Positions 33,849 to 43,226 of a stretch of DNA of 64,000 bases are shown here, piece by piece. This stretch comes from Bacillus massiliigorillae (lineage in GTDB: Bacteria; Bacillota; Bacilli; Bacillales; DSM-1321). Both the position numbers and the translations under genes were made by a program. Numbering within the stretch: the first letter of the stretch is position 1; the number at the start of each line of letters is the position of its first letter. The notes beneath the pieces are model-generated. The model was not told the origin of the DNA. It searched no databases and saw only the letters and a program-made list of their open reading frames with translations. Location of the stretch: positions 159,642 to 223,641 of the forward strand of contig NZ_HG428741.1 of assembly GCF_000380245.2 (NCBI RefSeq). Direction: 5' to 3'.

Positions 33849-34880
33849 ATGAAAGCAAGAGTTGCGATCAATGGGTTTGGAAGAATTGGGAGAATGGTTT
33901 TTAGAAAGATGATTTTGGATGATACAGTGAATGTTGTTGCCATCAATGCAAGTTATCCTTCAGAAACATTAGCGCATTTAATTAAATACGATACAACTCA
34001 CGGTAGATTTCAAGGGGATGTAATTGCGGAAGATAAAGCTTTAGTAGTCAATGGGAAACGTGTTGAACTATTAAGCAATCGTGATCCAAAACAATTACCT
34101 TGGAAAGACATGAATGTTGATATTGTAATTGAGGCAACAGGCAAATTCAATTCTAAAGAACAAGCATCAATGCATATCGAAGCTGGTGCGAAGAAAGTTA
34201 TTATTACTGCACCTGCAAAAAATGAAGATATTACTGTTGTTATGGGTGTTAACCAAAACAATTTAAATATTGAAGAACATACTGTTATTTCTAATGCATC
34301 ATGTACAACAAATTGTTTAGCTCCTGTAGCAAAAGTATTAAACGAGCAATTTGGTATTAAAAATGGTCTAATGACTACTGTACATGCTTACACGAATGAT
34401 CAGAAGAATATTGATAATCCTCATAAAGATTTAAGACGAGCTCGTGCTTGTGCACAAAGTATTATTCCTACAACTACGGGTGCCGCGAAAGCGTTATCAC
34501 TTGTCTTACCGGAGCTTAAAGGTAAATTACATGGTATGAGTTTGCGTGTTCCAACTGCTGATGTATCATTAGTTGATTTAGTGGTTGACTTAGAGCGCAA
34601 TGTAACAGCTGAAGAAGTAAACGAAGCATTTTTAATGGCATCACAAGGTGCGTTGAAAGGCATTATTGAATATACAGAAGAGCCATTAGTATCTATTGAT
34701 TTCACTACAAATCCATCATCAGCTATTATTGATGGTTTATCTACTATGGTTATTGGAGATAACAAAGTGAAAGTCTTAGCTTGGTATGATAATGAGTGGG
34801 GCTATTCTTGTCGAGTAGTAGATTTAACAAACTATGTAGCGAAAGAATTATTACAAAAAAAACAAGTAGCTGCACGTTAA
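33849..34880 (+). CDS. gapB: Gluconeogenic glyceraldehyde-3-phosphate dehydrogenase GapB
   Basis: This GAPDH of 343 residues interconverts glyceraldehyde 3-phosphate and 1,3-bisphosphoglycerate. It has the Rossmann start INGFGRIGRMVFR, the catalytic cysteine in NASCTTNCLAPVAKV (about 149-163) and a His in TTVHAYTNDQ. In B. subtilis the GapB paralogue next to coaE is the NADP-preferring, gluconeogenic form. Here the CcpN-type operators upstream and the position agree with that. The ATG follows CGGGAGGGG. A terminator ends the gene; speD, next in B. subtilis, is not found. Confidence 0.95.
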   Translation: MKARVAINGFGRIGRMVFRKMILDDTVNVVAINASYPSETLAHLIKYDTTHGRFQGDVIAEDKALVVNGKRVELLSNRDPKQLPWKDMNVDIVIEATGKFNSKEQASMHIEAGAKKVIITAPAKNEDITVVMGVNQNNLNIEEHTVISNASCTTNCLAPVAKVLNEQFGIKNGLMTTVHAYTNDQKNIDNPHKDLRRARACAQSIIPTTTGAAKALSLVLPELKGKLHGMSLRVPTADVSLVDLVVDLERNVTAEEVNEAFLMASQGALKGIIEYTEEPLVSIDFTTNPSSAIIDGLSTMVIGDNKVKVLAWYDNEWGYSCRVVDLTNYVAKELLQKKQVAAR

Positions 34881-34897
34881 TGGATTCTAATTAACCT

Positions 34898-34932
34898 AAG
34901 AGGATGCCCGTAAACTGGGTATCCTCTTCTTT
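34898..34932 (+). terminator. gapB terminator
   Basis: A 12-bp stem, AAGAGGATGCCC / GGGTATCCTCTT (one G-T pair), with a 7-base loop is followed by a T-rich tail. Confidence 0.9.
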
Positions 34933-35272
34933 GTCCGTAGAAAAATAATGAAACATGTGCGTATTTAAATAGGAGATTAAGCGAATGTTATACAGATTAA
35001 ATCGCAAAGAGGTGTGTTTACATACCTCTTTTTCTATTGGCTTTTTTGTAAAAATAACTATTTTTCTATAAAGCTGTTTTACAGACAGCTTCCGTTTTGT
35101 GTAAAATAAGAAAAACACCTTTAGAATAGTAAGTAAAAGCTAATCATTTGACTTAATTCTTTACTTTTTTCTATTGTACTAGCACAGGGTTTTATATAAT
35201 ATAAGGATACAATACAACTTCTGACAGAGTAAGCAAACAAATGTCGATGTTGAAAAATATGGAGTTGATACT
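34933..35272 (+). other. Gap between gapB and nrdR with a second terminator
   Basis: No protein gene is credible in 340 bases. A second hairpin with T-run, AAAGAGGT / ACCTCTTT at 35006-35035, lies 75 bases after the gapB terminator. Further on, TTGACT (35148) - 18 bp - TATTGT (35172) and a TATAAT at 35195-35200 are candidate promoter parts for nrdR. Confidence 0.5.
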
Positions 35273-35731
35273 ATGAAATGCCCTAGTTGTCAACATAACG
35301 GAACACGTGTTTTAGATTCTCGCCCTATTGATGAGGGTCGAGCGACTAGAAGAAGAAGAGAATGTGAGAAATGTGGGTATCGTTTTACAACGTTTGAAAA
35401 AGTAGAAGTAAGCCCATTAATTGTAGTGAAAAAAGAAGGAACACGTGAGGAATTTTCAGGTGATAAAATATTACGCGGTTTAATAAAGTCGTGTGAAAAG
35501 CGTCCTGTTTCGTTAAAAGAACTAGAAGATTTAACATTAGATGTAGAAAATGAATTAAGAAGTAGCGGCTACTCTGAAGTGAAAAGTGAGATAATAGGTG
35601 ATATGGTTATGAATCGCTTGGCGAAGCTTGATGAGGTTTCATACGTTCGCTTTGCATCGGTGTACCGCCAATTTAAAGATATTAATGTATTTATTGATGA
35701 ATTAAAAGATTTAATTAACAAAGAACGCTGA
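35273..35731 (+). CDS. nrdR: Transcriptional repressor NrdR
   Basis: NrdR is an ATP/dATP-sensing repressor of ribonucleotide reductase genes. The 152-residue protein has an N-terminal zinc ribbon (CPSC at residues 3-6 and CEKC near 31-34) with the basic ATRRRREC stretch used for DNA contact, followed by an ATP-cone domain (about 47-137). Its length is standard. It leads into dnaB 57 bases downstream, so nrdR-dnaB-dnaI probably form one operon, as in other Bacillus. Confidence 0.97.
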   Translation: MKCPSCQHNGTRVLDSRPIDEGRATRRRRECEKCGYRFTTFEKVEVSPLIVVKKEGTREEFSGDKILRGLIKSCEKRPVSLKELEDLTLDVENELRSSGYSEVKSEIIGDMVMNRLAKLDEVSYVRFASVYRQFKDINVFIDELKDLINKER

Positions 35732-35788
35732 GGGCTGATTTTTAAAGCTCTCTTTTTTCTATGAACGAGTGAAAGGTTGGAACTTACG

Positions 35789-37204
35789 ATGATGAATCAT
35801 TGGCAACAGCTTCTTCCAGTTGATCAATACCGTGTAACAACTAAGGGTATACTTCGAGAGTATGATCGGAAAATCATTGCGATGCTTTATCAGCCTCTTA
35901 TCGGTCCGTTAAGTATGAGTTTATATTTCACATTATGGAGTGAGTTAGAAGCTAATAGACTTTGGGGAGAGGAAAGCAACCATTATTGTTTAATGAATAC
36001 AATGAGTCTTCCTTTGAAGGAAATATATATTGCACGAAGTAAATTAGAAGGTATTGGGTTGCTGAAAGTATATAAGAAGCAAGGTCAACAAGATGAAACA
36101 ATATTACTGTATGAACTAATGGCGCCGTTGAATCCAGAGCAGTTTTTTACAGATGGTATGTTAAATGTGTATTTATATAAAAAAGTTGGAAAAAGCCAAT
36201 TTGCTAAACTTAAACGTTTCTTTTCTGATGATTCGTGGAATGTAGCAGAATATAAGGATGAAACTAAGTCTTTTACTGAAGTATTTTCTTCTCAATTAGA
36301 TTCACTGTATGTATCACCTGATGATACTAGTGAATTAGAAGTGGAACAAGGTAGTACGTTTATTAGTGAAAATACGGTCCAGAATCTTGATGGATTCAGT
36401 GAACGGTTTGACTTTGGCTTGTTTTTCTCTGGGATGCAATCGTCTTTAATTCCGAAAAAGGCTTTTACTACTGATATTCAAACAGCAATTGCTAAACTAG
36501 CTTTTATTTATGGAATTAATCCGATTGTTATGCAGTCTATTGTTTTGCGAGCTGTAACTGTTGATAATGAAATTGATGTAGAGGAATTACGTAAGGCGGC
36601 TAGAGATTGGTATCAAATTGAATATAATCAAGAGTATCCAACATTAGTCGAGCAAGTGCAGCCAGCTAAATATAAAAGTGAAGTTCAAAAGCCGCTATCG
36701 AAGGAAGAAGAACGAATCCAACTTTTGGAGAGTATTTCACCTCGAGAATTATTAATTCAACATGCTGGTGGAGGCGAACCATCAAAGGCTGATTTGCAGA
36801 TTGTTGAAGAAGTGATGATGAAGCAGAAACTGTCACCTGGGGTCATGAATGTCCTGTTGGAATATGTGATGATTATGACAGATATGAAGCTTTCCAAGGC
36901 TTATGTAGAGAAGATTGCTGGTCAGTGGTCAAGAAAGAAAGTTAAGACAGTTAAAGAGGCAATGGAATTAGCGAAAAACGAATATAAGCAGGCCCAGGAA
37001 CGGAAAGCAAAAGGGAAAACGACTTATTCGAAAAAAACTCAAAAGCCTGTTCGAACTGAAATTGTTCCAGAGTGGTTAAAGAATAATGAAACGAAGGACA
37101 AAGTAGAGAAAGTAGAAGTAAAATCGGACGAGGATGTTGATTTTGAAGCGAAGAAAGCGGAATTACAAGCTAAACTAAAAGAAAAATACAAAAGAAAAGG
37201 GTGA
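35789..37204 (+). CDS. dnaB: Replication initiation and membrane attachment protein DnaB
   Basis: In Firmicutes this DnaB is a primosome protein, not the helicase; it works with DnaD and DnaI to load the replicative helicase at oriC. The frame starts at TTG 35777, but MMNHWQQLLPVD at ATG 35789 aligns with the B. subtilis N-terminus (MADYWKDVLPVD, from memory) and gives 471 residues against 472 there. An N-terminal winged-helix region is followed by DnaD-like helical domains (about 310-400, with YVEKIAGQWSRKKVKT) and a charged tail. It ends 6 bases before dnaI. Confidence 0.94.
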   Translation: MMNHWQQLLPVDQYRVTTKGILREYDRKIIAMLYQPLIGPLSMSLYFTLWSELEANRLWGEESNHYCLMNTMSLPLKEIYIARSKLEGIGLLKVYKKQGQQDETILLYELMAPLNPEQFFTDGMLNVYLYKKVGKSQFAKLKRFFSDDSWNVAEYKDETKSFTEVFSSQLDSLYVSPDDTSELEVEQGSTFISENTVQNLDGFSERFDFGLFFSGMQSSLIPKKAFTTDIQTAIAKLAFIYGINPIVMQSIVLRAVTVDNEIDVEELRKAARDWYQIEYNQEYPTLVEQVQPAKYKSEVQKPLSKEEERIQLLESISPRELLIQHAGGGEPSKADLQIVEEVMMKQKLSPGVMNVLLEYVMIMTDMKLSKAYVEKIAGQWSRKKVKTVKEAMELAKNEYKQAQERKAKGKTTYSKKTQKPVRTEIVPEWLKNNETKDKVEKVEVKSDEDVDFEAKKAELQAKLKEKYKRKG

Positions 37205-37210
37205 TCATAA

Positions 37211-38143
37211 ATGAGAAAAATCAATCAGGCTTTATCAGGTCTCACCCATACAAATGATTTCTCAAAAAGGTATGAGGCGATTAGGAAGGAAACGTTGTCT
37301 CACCCTGACATTCAAGAGTTTTTAAACCGTCATAGCTCTTTGATAGACGAAGAAACTGTAGAAAAGAGCTTAATGAAATTCTATGACTATACGACTCAAC
37401 AGAAAGATTGTTCACATTGTCCTTCGTTAACGGAGTGTAAAAATACCATAAAGGGTTTTATTCCACATATGAAATTACAAGGGAAAGCAATTGAATTGTT
37501 TTATGAACCTTGTCCAACGAAGAAGAAAGCGGATGAAAGACGTCATCGAGAGAAATTAATTCAAAGCTTATATATTCCGAGGGATATTCTTTCTGCGACA
37601 TTATTTGATATTGATATTAACAGTTCTGTTAAAGCGAAAGCAGTCGAAGCGGCAGATCGTTTTATCGATGATTATATGTCAGGAAAGAAGCCGAAAGCGT
37701 TGTATTTCTACGGCTCATTCGGTGTGGGGAAAACATATTTATTAGGAGCTATAGCTAATGATTTAGCAGATAAAAATATCTCGAGCTTACTTGTTTATGT
37801 TCCTGATTTTCTTCGTGAAATTAAATCGGCAATCGGTGACAACACATTGAATGAAAAGCTTGAGTTTGTGAAGAATGCTCCTGTTCTTATGTTGGATGAT
37901 ATCGGTGCTGAAACAATGACAAGCTGGTCTCGTGATGAAGTATTAGGTCCGATCTTACAGCATCGAATGGCAGATCAGCTACCAACATTCTTTACTTCGA
38001 ACTTTGATTTTGCACAGTTGCAAAACCATTTAACATATTCACAGCGAGGAGAAAAAGAAGAAGTAAAAGCAGCGCGCATTATGGAGCGTATTAAAACGTT
38101 GGCTGATCCATATTTATTAGATGGTACAAACAGAAGGCAATAA
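37211..38143 (+). CDS. dnaI: Primosomal helicase loader DnaI
   Basis: DnaI is the AAA+ ATPase that delivers the replicative helicase to DNA. The 310-residue protein has an N-terminal helicase-binding part with a zinc-type motif, CSHCPSLTEC (about 69-78). The AAA+ core has Walker A GSFGVGKTYLL (about 171-181), Walker B VLMLDDIGAE and an arginine region near the end. The ATG 37211 lies 6 bases after dnaB, so translation is coupled. Length matches B. subtilis (311). Confidence 0.96.
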   Translation: MRKINQALSGLTHTNDFSKRYEAIRKETLSHPDIQEFLNRHSSLIDEETVEKSLMKFYDYTTQQKDCSHCPSLTECKNTIKGFIPHMKLQGKAIELFYEPCPTKKKADERRHREKLIQSLYIPRDILSATLFDIDINSSVKAKAVEAADRFIDDYMSGKKPKALYFYGSFGVGKTYLLGAIANDLADKNISSLLVYVPDFLREIKSAIGDNTLNEKLEFVKNAPVLMLDDIGAETMTSWSRDEVLGPILQHRMADQLPTFFTSNFDFAQLQNHLTYSQRGEKEEVKAARIMERIKTLADPYLLDGTNRRQ

Positions 38144-38210
38144 GTAAAAAACGGCACCTGTTTCTTTTGATGCTGTACAAAGTTATATATTTTTAAAAAA
38201 TTATAAGCAT

Positions 38211-38256
38211 AAACCCATAAAATCCTCTAAATCTAGACGATTTCTATGGGTTTTTC
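38211..38256 (+). terminator. nrdR-dnaB-dnaI terminator
   Basis: AAACCCAT-AAAATC pairs with GATTTCTATGGGTTT around a loop of about 20 bases, followed by TTTTT. Confidence 0.8.
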
Positions 38257-38318
38257 TCTTCTAAACAAACAATAAATTCCATATACATATAGGGAACGTT
38301 GGGGTAGGAGGGGTTTTT

Positions 38319-39161
38319 TTGCTACAAATTCATTTTGAAACCGAGCAGCAAGCGCTGCGAATTAAGCAAATTATTTTACAGCAAAACAATAGTGTAAAAT
38401 TAATTTCAAATATACATTATGAACATAGTGATACAATTTCTCTTGCGATGGAGGAGCAAGAATTAACAGCTATGCTACATATGATGCGTAGAGCTTTTGT
38501 AACATATATTCAAAAAGATGTATTATCACAATGGCTACAACAAATCGTGCAAGAGAAATTTTTCTTTACTGATCAGGAAGAGAGTATTCAAATAGTTGAA
38601 TTAGCCGTTTCGATTATGCAAGAAGATAAAGAGAAGTGTCGTACATTTTGGGATCATATTGATCAAAAAATGTATCATGGATTATTATCGATTTTTGAGA
38701 GGAAGGTTTCTTTTTCCTTTCCATCGTTTTTATTTTTTCGATTAAGAGGGATGTTGGATTATTTAATTACGTATGTTGAAACAGCGATTGATGAATACAA
38801 AATGGAGCAAGACTATCAGAGTTTTGTTCATACTCTTCGTAGTTATATGTTATCTGTACCTCCGAAAATTGAAAAACTTCATTTACTCCATCATCATTAT
38901 TTTCAGTTCTATAATGATTGCTTCAAAAAAATTGAAAGAGAAGAACTTACTGGATTCATTGATCGAAGGTTGTTCTCTGATTATCCAATGTATATCGATT
39001 CAAATGTTCTTGCACCACTTATTTCTATAGCTCCAAAACACTTATATATTTATAGTGATGAAGAAGATATTCCTTTAGTCTTAACAATTACACGCATATT
39101 CGAAGAAAGAGTAAGTATTCTTTCACGTGAAATGTTTGATAATAATCAAATACATTTATAA
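38319..39161 (+). CDS. ytxC: Sporulation protein YtxC
   Basis: This 280-residue, mostly alpha-helical protein is annotated in Bacillus as putative sporulation protein YtxC; its biochemical role is unknown. No transmembrane segment stands out; there is one aromatic, hydrophobic stretch (VSFSFPSFLFFRLRG) near 128-142. Translation starts at TTG 38319 after GGAGGGG. Its place between dnaI and thrS is the same as in B. subtilis, and the call rests on that, on size and on general composition. Confidence 0.87.
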   Translation: MLQIHFETEQQALRIKQIILQQNNSVKLISNIHYEHSDTISLAMEEQELTAMLHMMRRAFVTYIQKDVLSQWLQQIVQEKFFFTDQEESIQIVELAVSIMQEDKEKCRTFWDHIDQKMYHGLLSIFERKVSFSFPSFLFFRLRGMLDYLITYVETAIDEYKMEQDYQSFVHTLRSYMLSVPPKIEKLHLLHHHYFQFYNDCFKKIEREELTGFIDRRLFSDYPMYIDSNVLAPLISIAPKHLYIYSDEEDIPLVLTITRIFEERVSILSREMFDNNQIHL

Positions 39162-39267
39162 TTATGTTTGCTTTATATTCATAAAAAAAGAGTGTGAAAA
39201 GAAATAGCATGTTCTTGCTTTTAATGCCGTAACAATTTATAATATCTTACATACAAAAGCATTATTC

Positions 39268-39548
39268 GAAAAAAGTAATGATGAGGACACGAACAATTTG
39301 TAACGATTCGTAGAGAGGGAGGCCATCAGGCTGCAAGCTTCCTATTCTGAGCTCTTTGTTTACCACCTCTAAACTTCAGCTGTGAAAATTATTTCATGAG
39401 TAATAGCTGACGGGAAACTACCGTTATTAGTTTTTAAGGTGTCATCTATTCAAAACCATTTGATTAAGATGAAACCAGGGTGGAACCGCGGGTTATATAG
39501 TTTATACTAGCTCGTCCCTGTATTTATTACAGGGGCGGGCTTTTTTAT
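39268..39548 (+). promoter_or_regulatory. Threonine T-box leader of thrS
   Basis: The leader has the T-box sequence AGGGTGGAACCGCGG at 39477-39491, followed by a terminator stem GCTCGTCCCTGT / ACAGGGGCGGGC and a T-run ending near 39546. In the specifier position, ACC at 39362-39364 followed by A reads as a threonine codon. Uncharged tRNA-Thr binding should favour the antiterminator and thrS expression. The 5' boundary is approximate. Confidence 0.95.
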
Positions 39549-39625
39549 TGTCTTCATGGATAGCTGGATAAATAGATAATCTAGCCTCATTTGAATAAAA
39601 CATAATTATGTAGGAGGAAATAATA

Positions 39626-41557
39626 ATGTCTGAAATGCTAAAAATTACTTTCCCTGATGGCTCTGTGAAGGAGTTCGCACAAAACACTACAACAGAAGAT
39701 ATCGCAGCGTCTATCAGCCCAGGACTACGCAAAAAAGCAATTGCGGGTAAAGTAAACGGCGAATTATATGATTTGAAAAGACCAATTGAACAAGATGCAT
39801 CAATCGAAATTATTACACCAGAATCTCAAGATGCTTTAGAAATTTTACGTCATAGTACTGCTCACTTAATGGCTCAAGCTATTAAACGTATCTATGGTCA
39901 AGAAAACGTAAAACTAGGTGTTGGTCCAGTTATTGAAGGTGGTTTCTACTACGATATCGACGTTGATCAACCAATCTCTACAGAGGATCTTCCTGTTATT
40001 GAAAAAGAAATGAAGAAAATCATCAATGAAAATATTGAAGTTGTTCGAAAAGAAGTATCACGCGATGAGGCGCTTGATTTCTTTAAAGCGGATGAGTATA
40101 AAGTAGAGCTTATCGGTGCTATTCCAGCAGAGGAAAGTGTAACAATTTATGAGCAAGGTGATTTCGCTGATCTTTGCCGTGGGGTACACGTACCGTCAAC
40201 AGGTAAAATTAAAGAATTTAAACTATTAAGCGTTGCAGGTGCTTATTGGCGTGGTAATAGTGATAATAAAATGCTACAACGTATTTACGGAACTGCTTTC
40301 TTCAAGAAAGAAGAATTAGCAGAGCACTTACGCTTATTAGAAGAAGCGAAAGAGCGTGATCACCGTAAAATCGGGAAAGAGTTAAACCTTTTCACAAACT
40401 CACAAAAAGTAGGACAAGGTCTACCTATGTGGTTACCAAAAGGTGCGACTATTCGCCGTATTATTGAGCGTTATATCGTGGATAAAGAAGTACGTCTTGG
40501 CTACGATCACGTATACACACCAGTAATGGGAAGTGTTGATTTATATAAAACATCAGGTCACTGGGATCACTATCAAGACGATATGTTCCCTGTAATGGAT
40601 ATGGACAATGAACAGTTAGTTTTACGTCCAATGAACTGCCCGCACCATATGATGATTTACAAAAATGATATTCATAGCTATCGTGAATTACCAATTCGTA
40701 TTGCGGAACTTGGAACAATGCACCGTTATGAAATGAGTGGAGCTCTTTCTGGACTTCAACGTGTTCGTGGAATGACTTTAAATGACGCTCATATCTTTGT
40801 TCGACCAGACCAAATTAAAGAAGAATTTAAGCGAGTTGTTCACTTAGTTCTAGATGTGTATAAAGATTTTAACTTAAATGATTATACTTTCCGTCTGTCT
40901 TATCGTGATCCTGAGAACACAGAGAAGTATTATAATGATGATCAAATGTGGGAAAAAGCACAAGCAATGTTAAAAGAAACAATGGATGAGCTTGGATTGC
41001 CATATTTCGAAGCGGATGGTGAAGCAGCATTCTACGGTCCTAAAGTAGATATTCAAGTAAAAACAGCTTTAGGAAAAGAAGAAACACTTTCTACTGTTCA
41101 ACTTGACTTCTTATTACCAGAACGCTTTGACTTAACTTACGTTGGGGAAGATGGTAAACAACATCGTCCAGTTGTTATTCACCGTGGTGTTGTATCAACA
41201 ATGGAACGTTTCGTTGCTTTCTTAATTGAAGAGTACAAGGGTGCATTCCCTACATGGCTTGCTCCAGTACAAGTACAAGTAATTCCTGTATCACCTGATG
41301 TTCATCTTGACTATGCTAAGAAAGTTCAAGAAGAATTACAAGCTGCTGGATTACGTGTAGATTTAGATCACCGTAATGAAAAAATCGGATATAAAATCCG
41401 TGAAGCGCAAATGCAAAAAATTCCATATATGCTTGTGCTAGGTGATAAAGAAGTTGAGGGAAATACTGTAAATGTTCGTAAATATGGTGAGCAAAAATCA
41501 GAAACTCTTTCTTTCGAAGACTTTAAAAACATGGTAGTAGCAGAGGTTACACGCTAA
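39626..41557 (+). CDS. thrS: Threonine-tRNA ligase
   Basis: ThrS charges tRNA-Thr. The 643 residues contain an N-terminal TGS domain (1-63), an editing domain with HSTAHLMAQAIKR and later CRGVH, and the class II catalytic core. The core has the zinc cysteine in MNCPHHM, LGTMHRYEMSGALSGLQRVR (motif 2) and RGVVSTMERF (motif 3). An anticodon-binding domain (about 540-643) ends the protein. The ATG follows AGGAGG. Expression is controlled by the upstream T-box. Length and motifs are complete. Confidence 0.98.
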   Translation: MSEMLKITFPDGSVKEFAQNTTTEDIAASISPGLRKKAIAGKVNGELYDLKRPIEQDASIEIITPESQDALEILRHSTAHLMAQAIKRIYGQENVKLGVGPVIEGGFYYDIDVDQPISTEDLPVIEKEMKKIINENIEVVRKEVSRDEALDFFKADEYKVELIGAIPAEESVTIYEQGDFADLCRGVHVPSTGKIKEFKLLSVAGAYWRGNSDNKMLQRIYGTAFFKKEELAEHLRLLEEAKERDHRKIGKELNLFTNSQKVGQGLPMWLPKGATIRRIIERYIVDKEVRLGYDHVYTPVMGSVDLYKTSGHWDHYQDDMFPVMDMDNEQLVLRPMNCPHHMMIYKNDIHSYRELPIRIAELGTMHRYEMSGALSGLQRVRGMTLNDAHIFVRPDQIKEEFKRVVHLVLDVYKDFNLNDYTFRLSYRDPENTEKYYNDDQMWEKAQAMLKETMDELGLPYFEADGEAAFYGPKVDIQVKTALGKEETLSTVQLDFLLPERFDLTYVGEDGKQHRPVVIHRGVVSTMERFVAFLIEEYKGAFPTWLAPVQVQVIPVSPDVHLDYAKKVQEELQAAGLRVDLDHRNEKIGYKIREAQMQKIPYMLVLGDKEVEGNTVNVRKYGEQKSETLSFEDFKNMVVAEVTR

Positions 41558-41642
41558 TAACGCTAGTGTTATAAAAAAACTAGTTGCAAAAAAGCGGACT
41601 CTTTGTTAATATAAATTTTGTTGTTGAAAATGATTTTGGCAT

Positions 41643-41671
41643 TTGACATGCCGGTCACCTTATGATATAGT
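41643..41671 (+). promoter_or_regulatory. Promoter of the infC-rpmI-rplT operon
   Basis: TTGACA at 41643-41648 and TATAGT at 41666-41671 are spaced exactly 17 bp, a near-consensus vegetative (SigA) promoter. Transcription should begin near 41678, giving a leader of about 220 bases before infC. Confidence 0.85.
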
Positions 41672-41677
41672 CATAAA

Positions 41678-41835
41678 GGTAAAAATTGAATACTAATTTG
41701 AGGAAAGAAGAAGCACCCGCTTCTCACCTGAATAACGCTTTAAGCTGTTTACAGGTTTTGATTTTCTTATTTGACGTTTGTCTAATTAGTCGATCATAGT
41801 GTGGGTGTATCATGCATCCACACTTTTTTATTGCG
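41678..41835 (+). promoter_or_regulatory. L20-type ribosomal protein leader
   Basis: The leader RNA before infC ends in an intrinsic terminator, AGTGTGGGTG / CATCCACACT followed by TTTTTT (41798-41830), although the operon continues. In B. subtilis, ribosomal protein L20 binds the leader of this same operon and causes early termination. Gene order, leader length and terminator fit; I have not folded the L20 site itself. Confidence 0.8.
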
Positions 41836-41898
41836 GTTTTGTTAATCTTCACTGACCCAAATGATGTATTCGGAAATAAACCTTGGAGGTGGCTAACT

Positions 41899-42414
41899 AT
41901 TAGTAAAGACATGATGGTAAACGAGGGCATCCGTGCCCGCGAAGTTCGTCTCATTGACCAAAACGGAGAGCAGTTGGGCATTAAGACAAAATTCGAAGCT
42001 CTGGATATTGCTGCTCGTGTAAATCTTGATGTAGTGCTAGTTGCTCCTAACGCAAAACCACCTGTAGCCCGTATTATGGACTACGGAAAATATCGTTTCG
42101 AGTTACAAAAGAAAGAAAAAGAGGCGCGAAAAAATCAAAAAATCATCAGCTTGAAAGAGGTTCGTTTGAGCCCAACAATTGATGAGCATGACTTTAATAC
42201 AAAACTTCGCAATGCCCATAAGTTCCTGCAAAAGGGAGATAAAGTGAAAGCATCCATTCGCTTTAAAGGTCGTGCGATTACTCATAAAGAAATCGGACAG
42301 CGCGTATTGGACCGCTTCTCTGCGGAATGCACTGAACTTGCTACTGTAGAGCAAGCTCCTAAGATGGACGGACGCAGCATGTTCTTAATCTTAGCGCCGA
42401 AAAACGAAAAGTAA
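41899..42414 (+). CDS. infC: Translation initiation factor IF-3
   Basis: IF-3 keeps ribosomal subunits apart and checks start codons. A longer frame opens at 41812 in the leader terminator, but the perfect site GGAGGT with 8-base spacing points to ATT 41899, giving 171 residues beginning (M)SKDMMVNEGIRAREVRLID. The N-domain (to about 75, APNAKPPVARIMDYGKY), linker helix and C-domain are complete. An AUU start lets IF-3 limit its own synthesis and is a known feature of infC. It is first of infC-rpmI-rplT. Confidence 0.95.
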   Translation: MSKDMMVNEGIRAREVRLIDQNGEQLGIKTKFEALDIAARVNLDVVLVAPNAKPPVARIMDYGKYRFELQKKEKEARKNQKIISLKEVRLSPTIDEHDFNTKLRNAHKFLQKGDKVKASIRFKGRAITHKEIGQRVLDRFSAECTELATVEQAPKMDGRSMFLILAPKNEK

Positions 42415-42446
42415 TTTTATAGATTGTATTCGAGGAGGAAATCCAA

Positions 42447-42647
42447 ATGCCTAAAATGAAAACTCACCGCGGATCTGCAAAACGTTTCAAAAAAACGGGT
42501 TCTGGTAAACTTAAGCGTTCAAAAGCTTACACTAGCCACTTATTCGCAAACAAATCAACAAAACAAAAACGTAAACTACGTAAAGCTGGTTTAGTAAGCA
42601 AAGGCGATTTCAAACGTATTCGCCACATGTTAGACAACATTAAGTAA
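42447..42647 (+). CDS. rpmI: 50S ribosomal protein L35
   Basis: This 66-residue, very basic ribosomal protein has the L35 hallmark KMKTHRGSAKRFKKTGSGK at the N-terminus and KRKLRKAGLV near residue 50. It starts at ATG 42447 after GAGGAGG and lies between infC and rplT in the standard operon order. Confidence 0.98.
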   Translation: MPKMKTHRGSAKRFKKTGSGKLKRSKAYTSHLFANKSTKQKRKLRKAGLVSKGDFKRIRHMLDNIK

Positions 42648-42682
42648 TCGTCGATCGATCGATTTAAATAGGAGGGAATTAC

Positions 42683-43042
42683 ATGCCACGTGTAAAAGGC
42701 GGTACTGTTACTCGCAAACGTCGTAAAAAAGTTCTTAAATTAGCAAAAGGTTATTATGGTTCAAAACATACATTATTCAAAGTTGCAAAACAACAAGTAA
42801 TGAAATCATTAATGTATGCATTCCGCGATCGTCGCCAAAAGAAACGCGACTTCCGTAAATTATGGATTACTCGTATCAACGCAGCTGCTCGTATGAACGG
42901 TCTTTCTTATAGCCGTTTAATGCACGGTTTAAAGCTTGCTGAAATCGAAGTAAACCGTAAAATGTTATCAGAACTTGCTATCTCTGATGCTGCTGCATTC
43001 ACTGAATTAGCAAACACTGCAAAAAAACATTTAGAAAAATAA
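42683..43042 (+). CDS. rplT: 50S ribosomal protein L20
   Basis: L20 is needed early in 50S assembly and, in Bacillus, represses this operon by binding the leader RNA. The 119-residue protein begins PRVKGGTVTRKRRKKVLKLA, has the AFRDRRQKKRDFRKLWITRINAA helix region and a globular C-domain (about 60-119). ATG 42683 follows AGGAGGG. A strong terminator closes the operon. Confidence 0.98.
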   Translation: MPRVKGGTVTRKRRKKVLKLAKGYYGSKHTLFKVAKQQVMKSLMYAFRDRRQKKRDFRKLWITRINAAARMNGLSYSRLMHGLKLAEIEVNRKMLSELAISDAAAFTELANTAKKHLEK

Positions 43043-43076
43043 GATGCCCTTTCGTTGTTAAAACGAAGAGCTGATT

Positions 43077-43109
43077 AAAAAGCCATTCTCTATAGAGAGT
43101 GGCTTTTTT
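43077..43109 (+). terminator. infC-rpmI-rplT terminator
   Basis: AAAAAGCCATTCTCT pairs with AGAGAGTGGCTTTTT around a tiny loop and ends in a T-run. Confidence 0.94.
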
Positions 43110-43226
43110 GTATATTGTTTAATTTATGTTTAGTTTTTTAAAAAACGTATAGAGTGAGTAGGTTATTATATTTATGGTAAATCATAGGTCAGATTGTCAT
43201 TTTTACAATATAAGGAGGGAGACGAA

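Noticed and set aside
34985..35071. A 28-codon frame between gapB and nrdR as a possible speD remnant
   Set aside because: The sequence shows no likeness to the SpeD N-terminus and it crosses a terminator.
42650..42662. Tandem CGATCGATCGAT before rplT as a regulatory repeat
   Set aside because: Only about three units of a self-complementary tetramer; a role cannot be supported.
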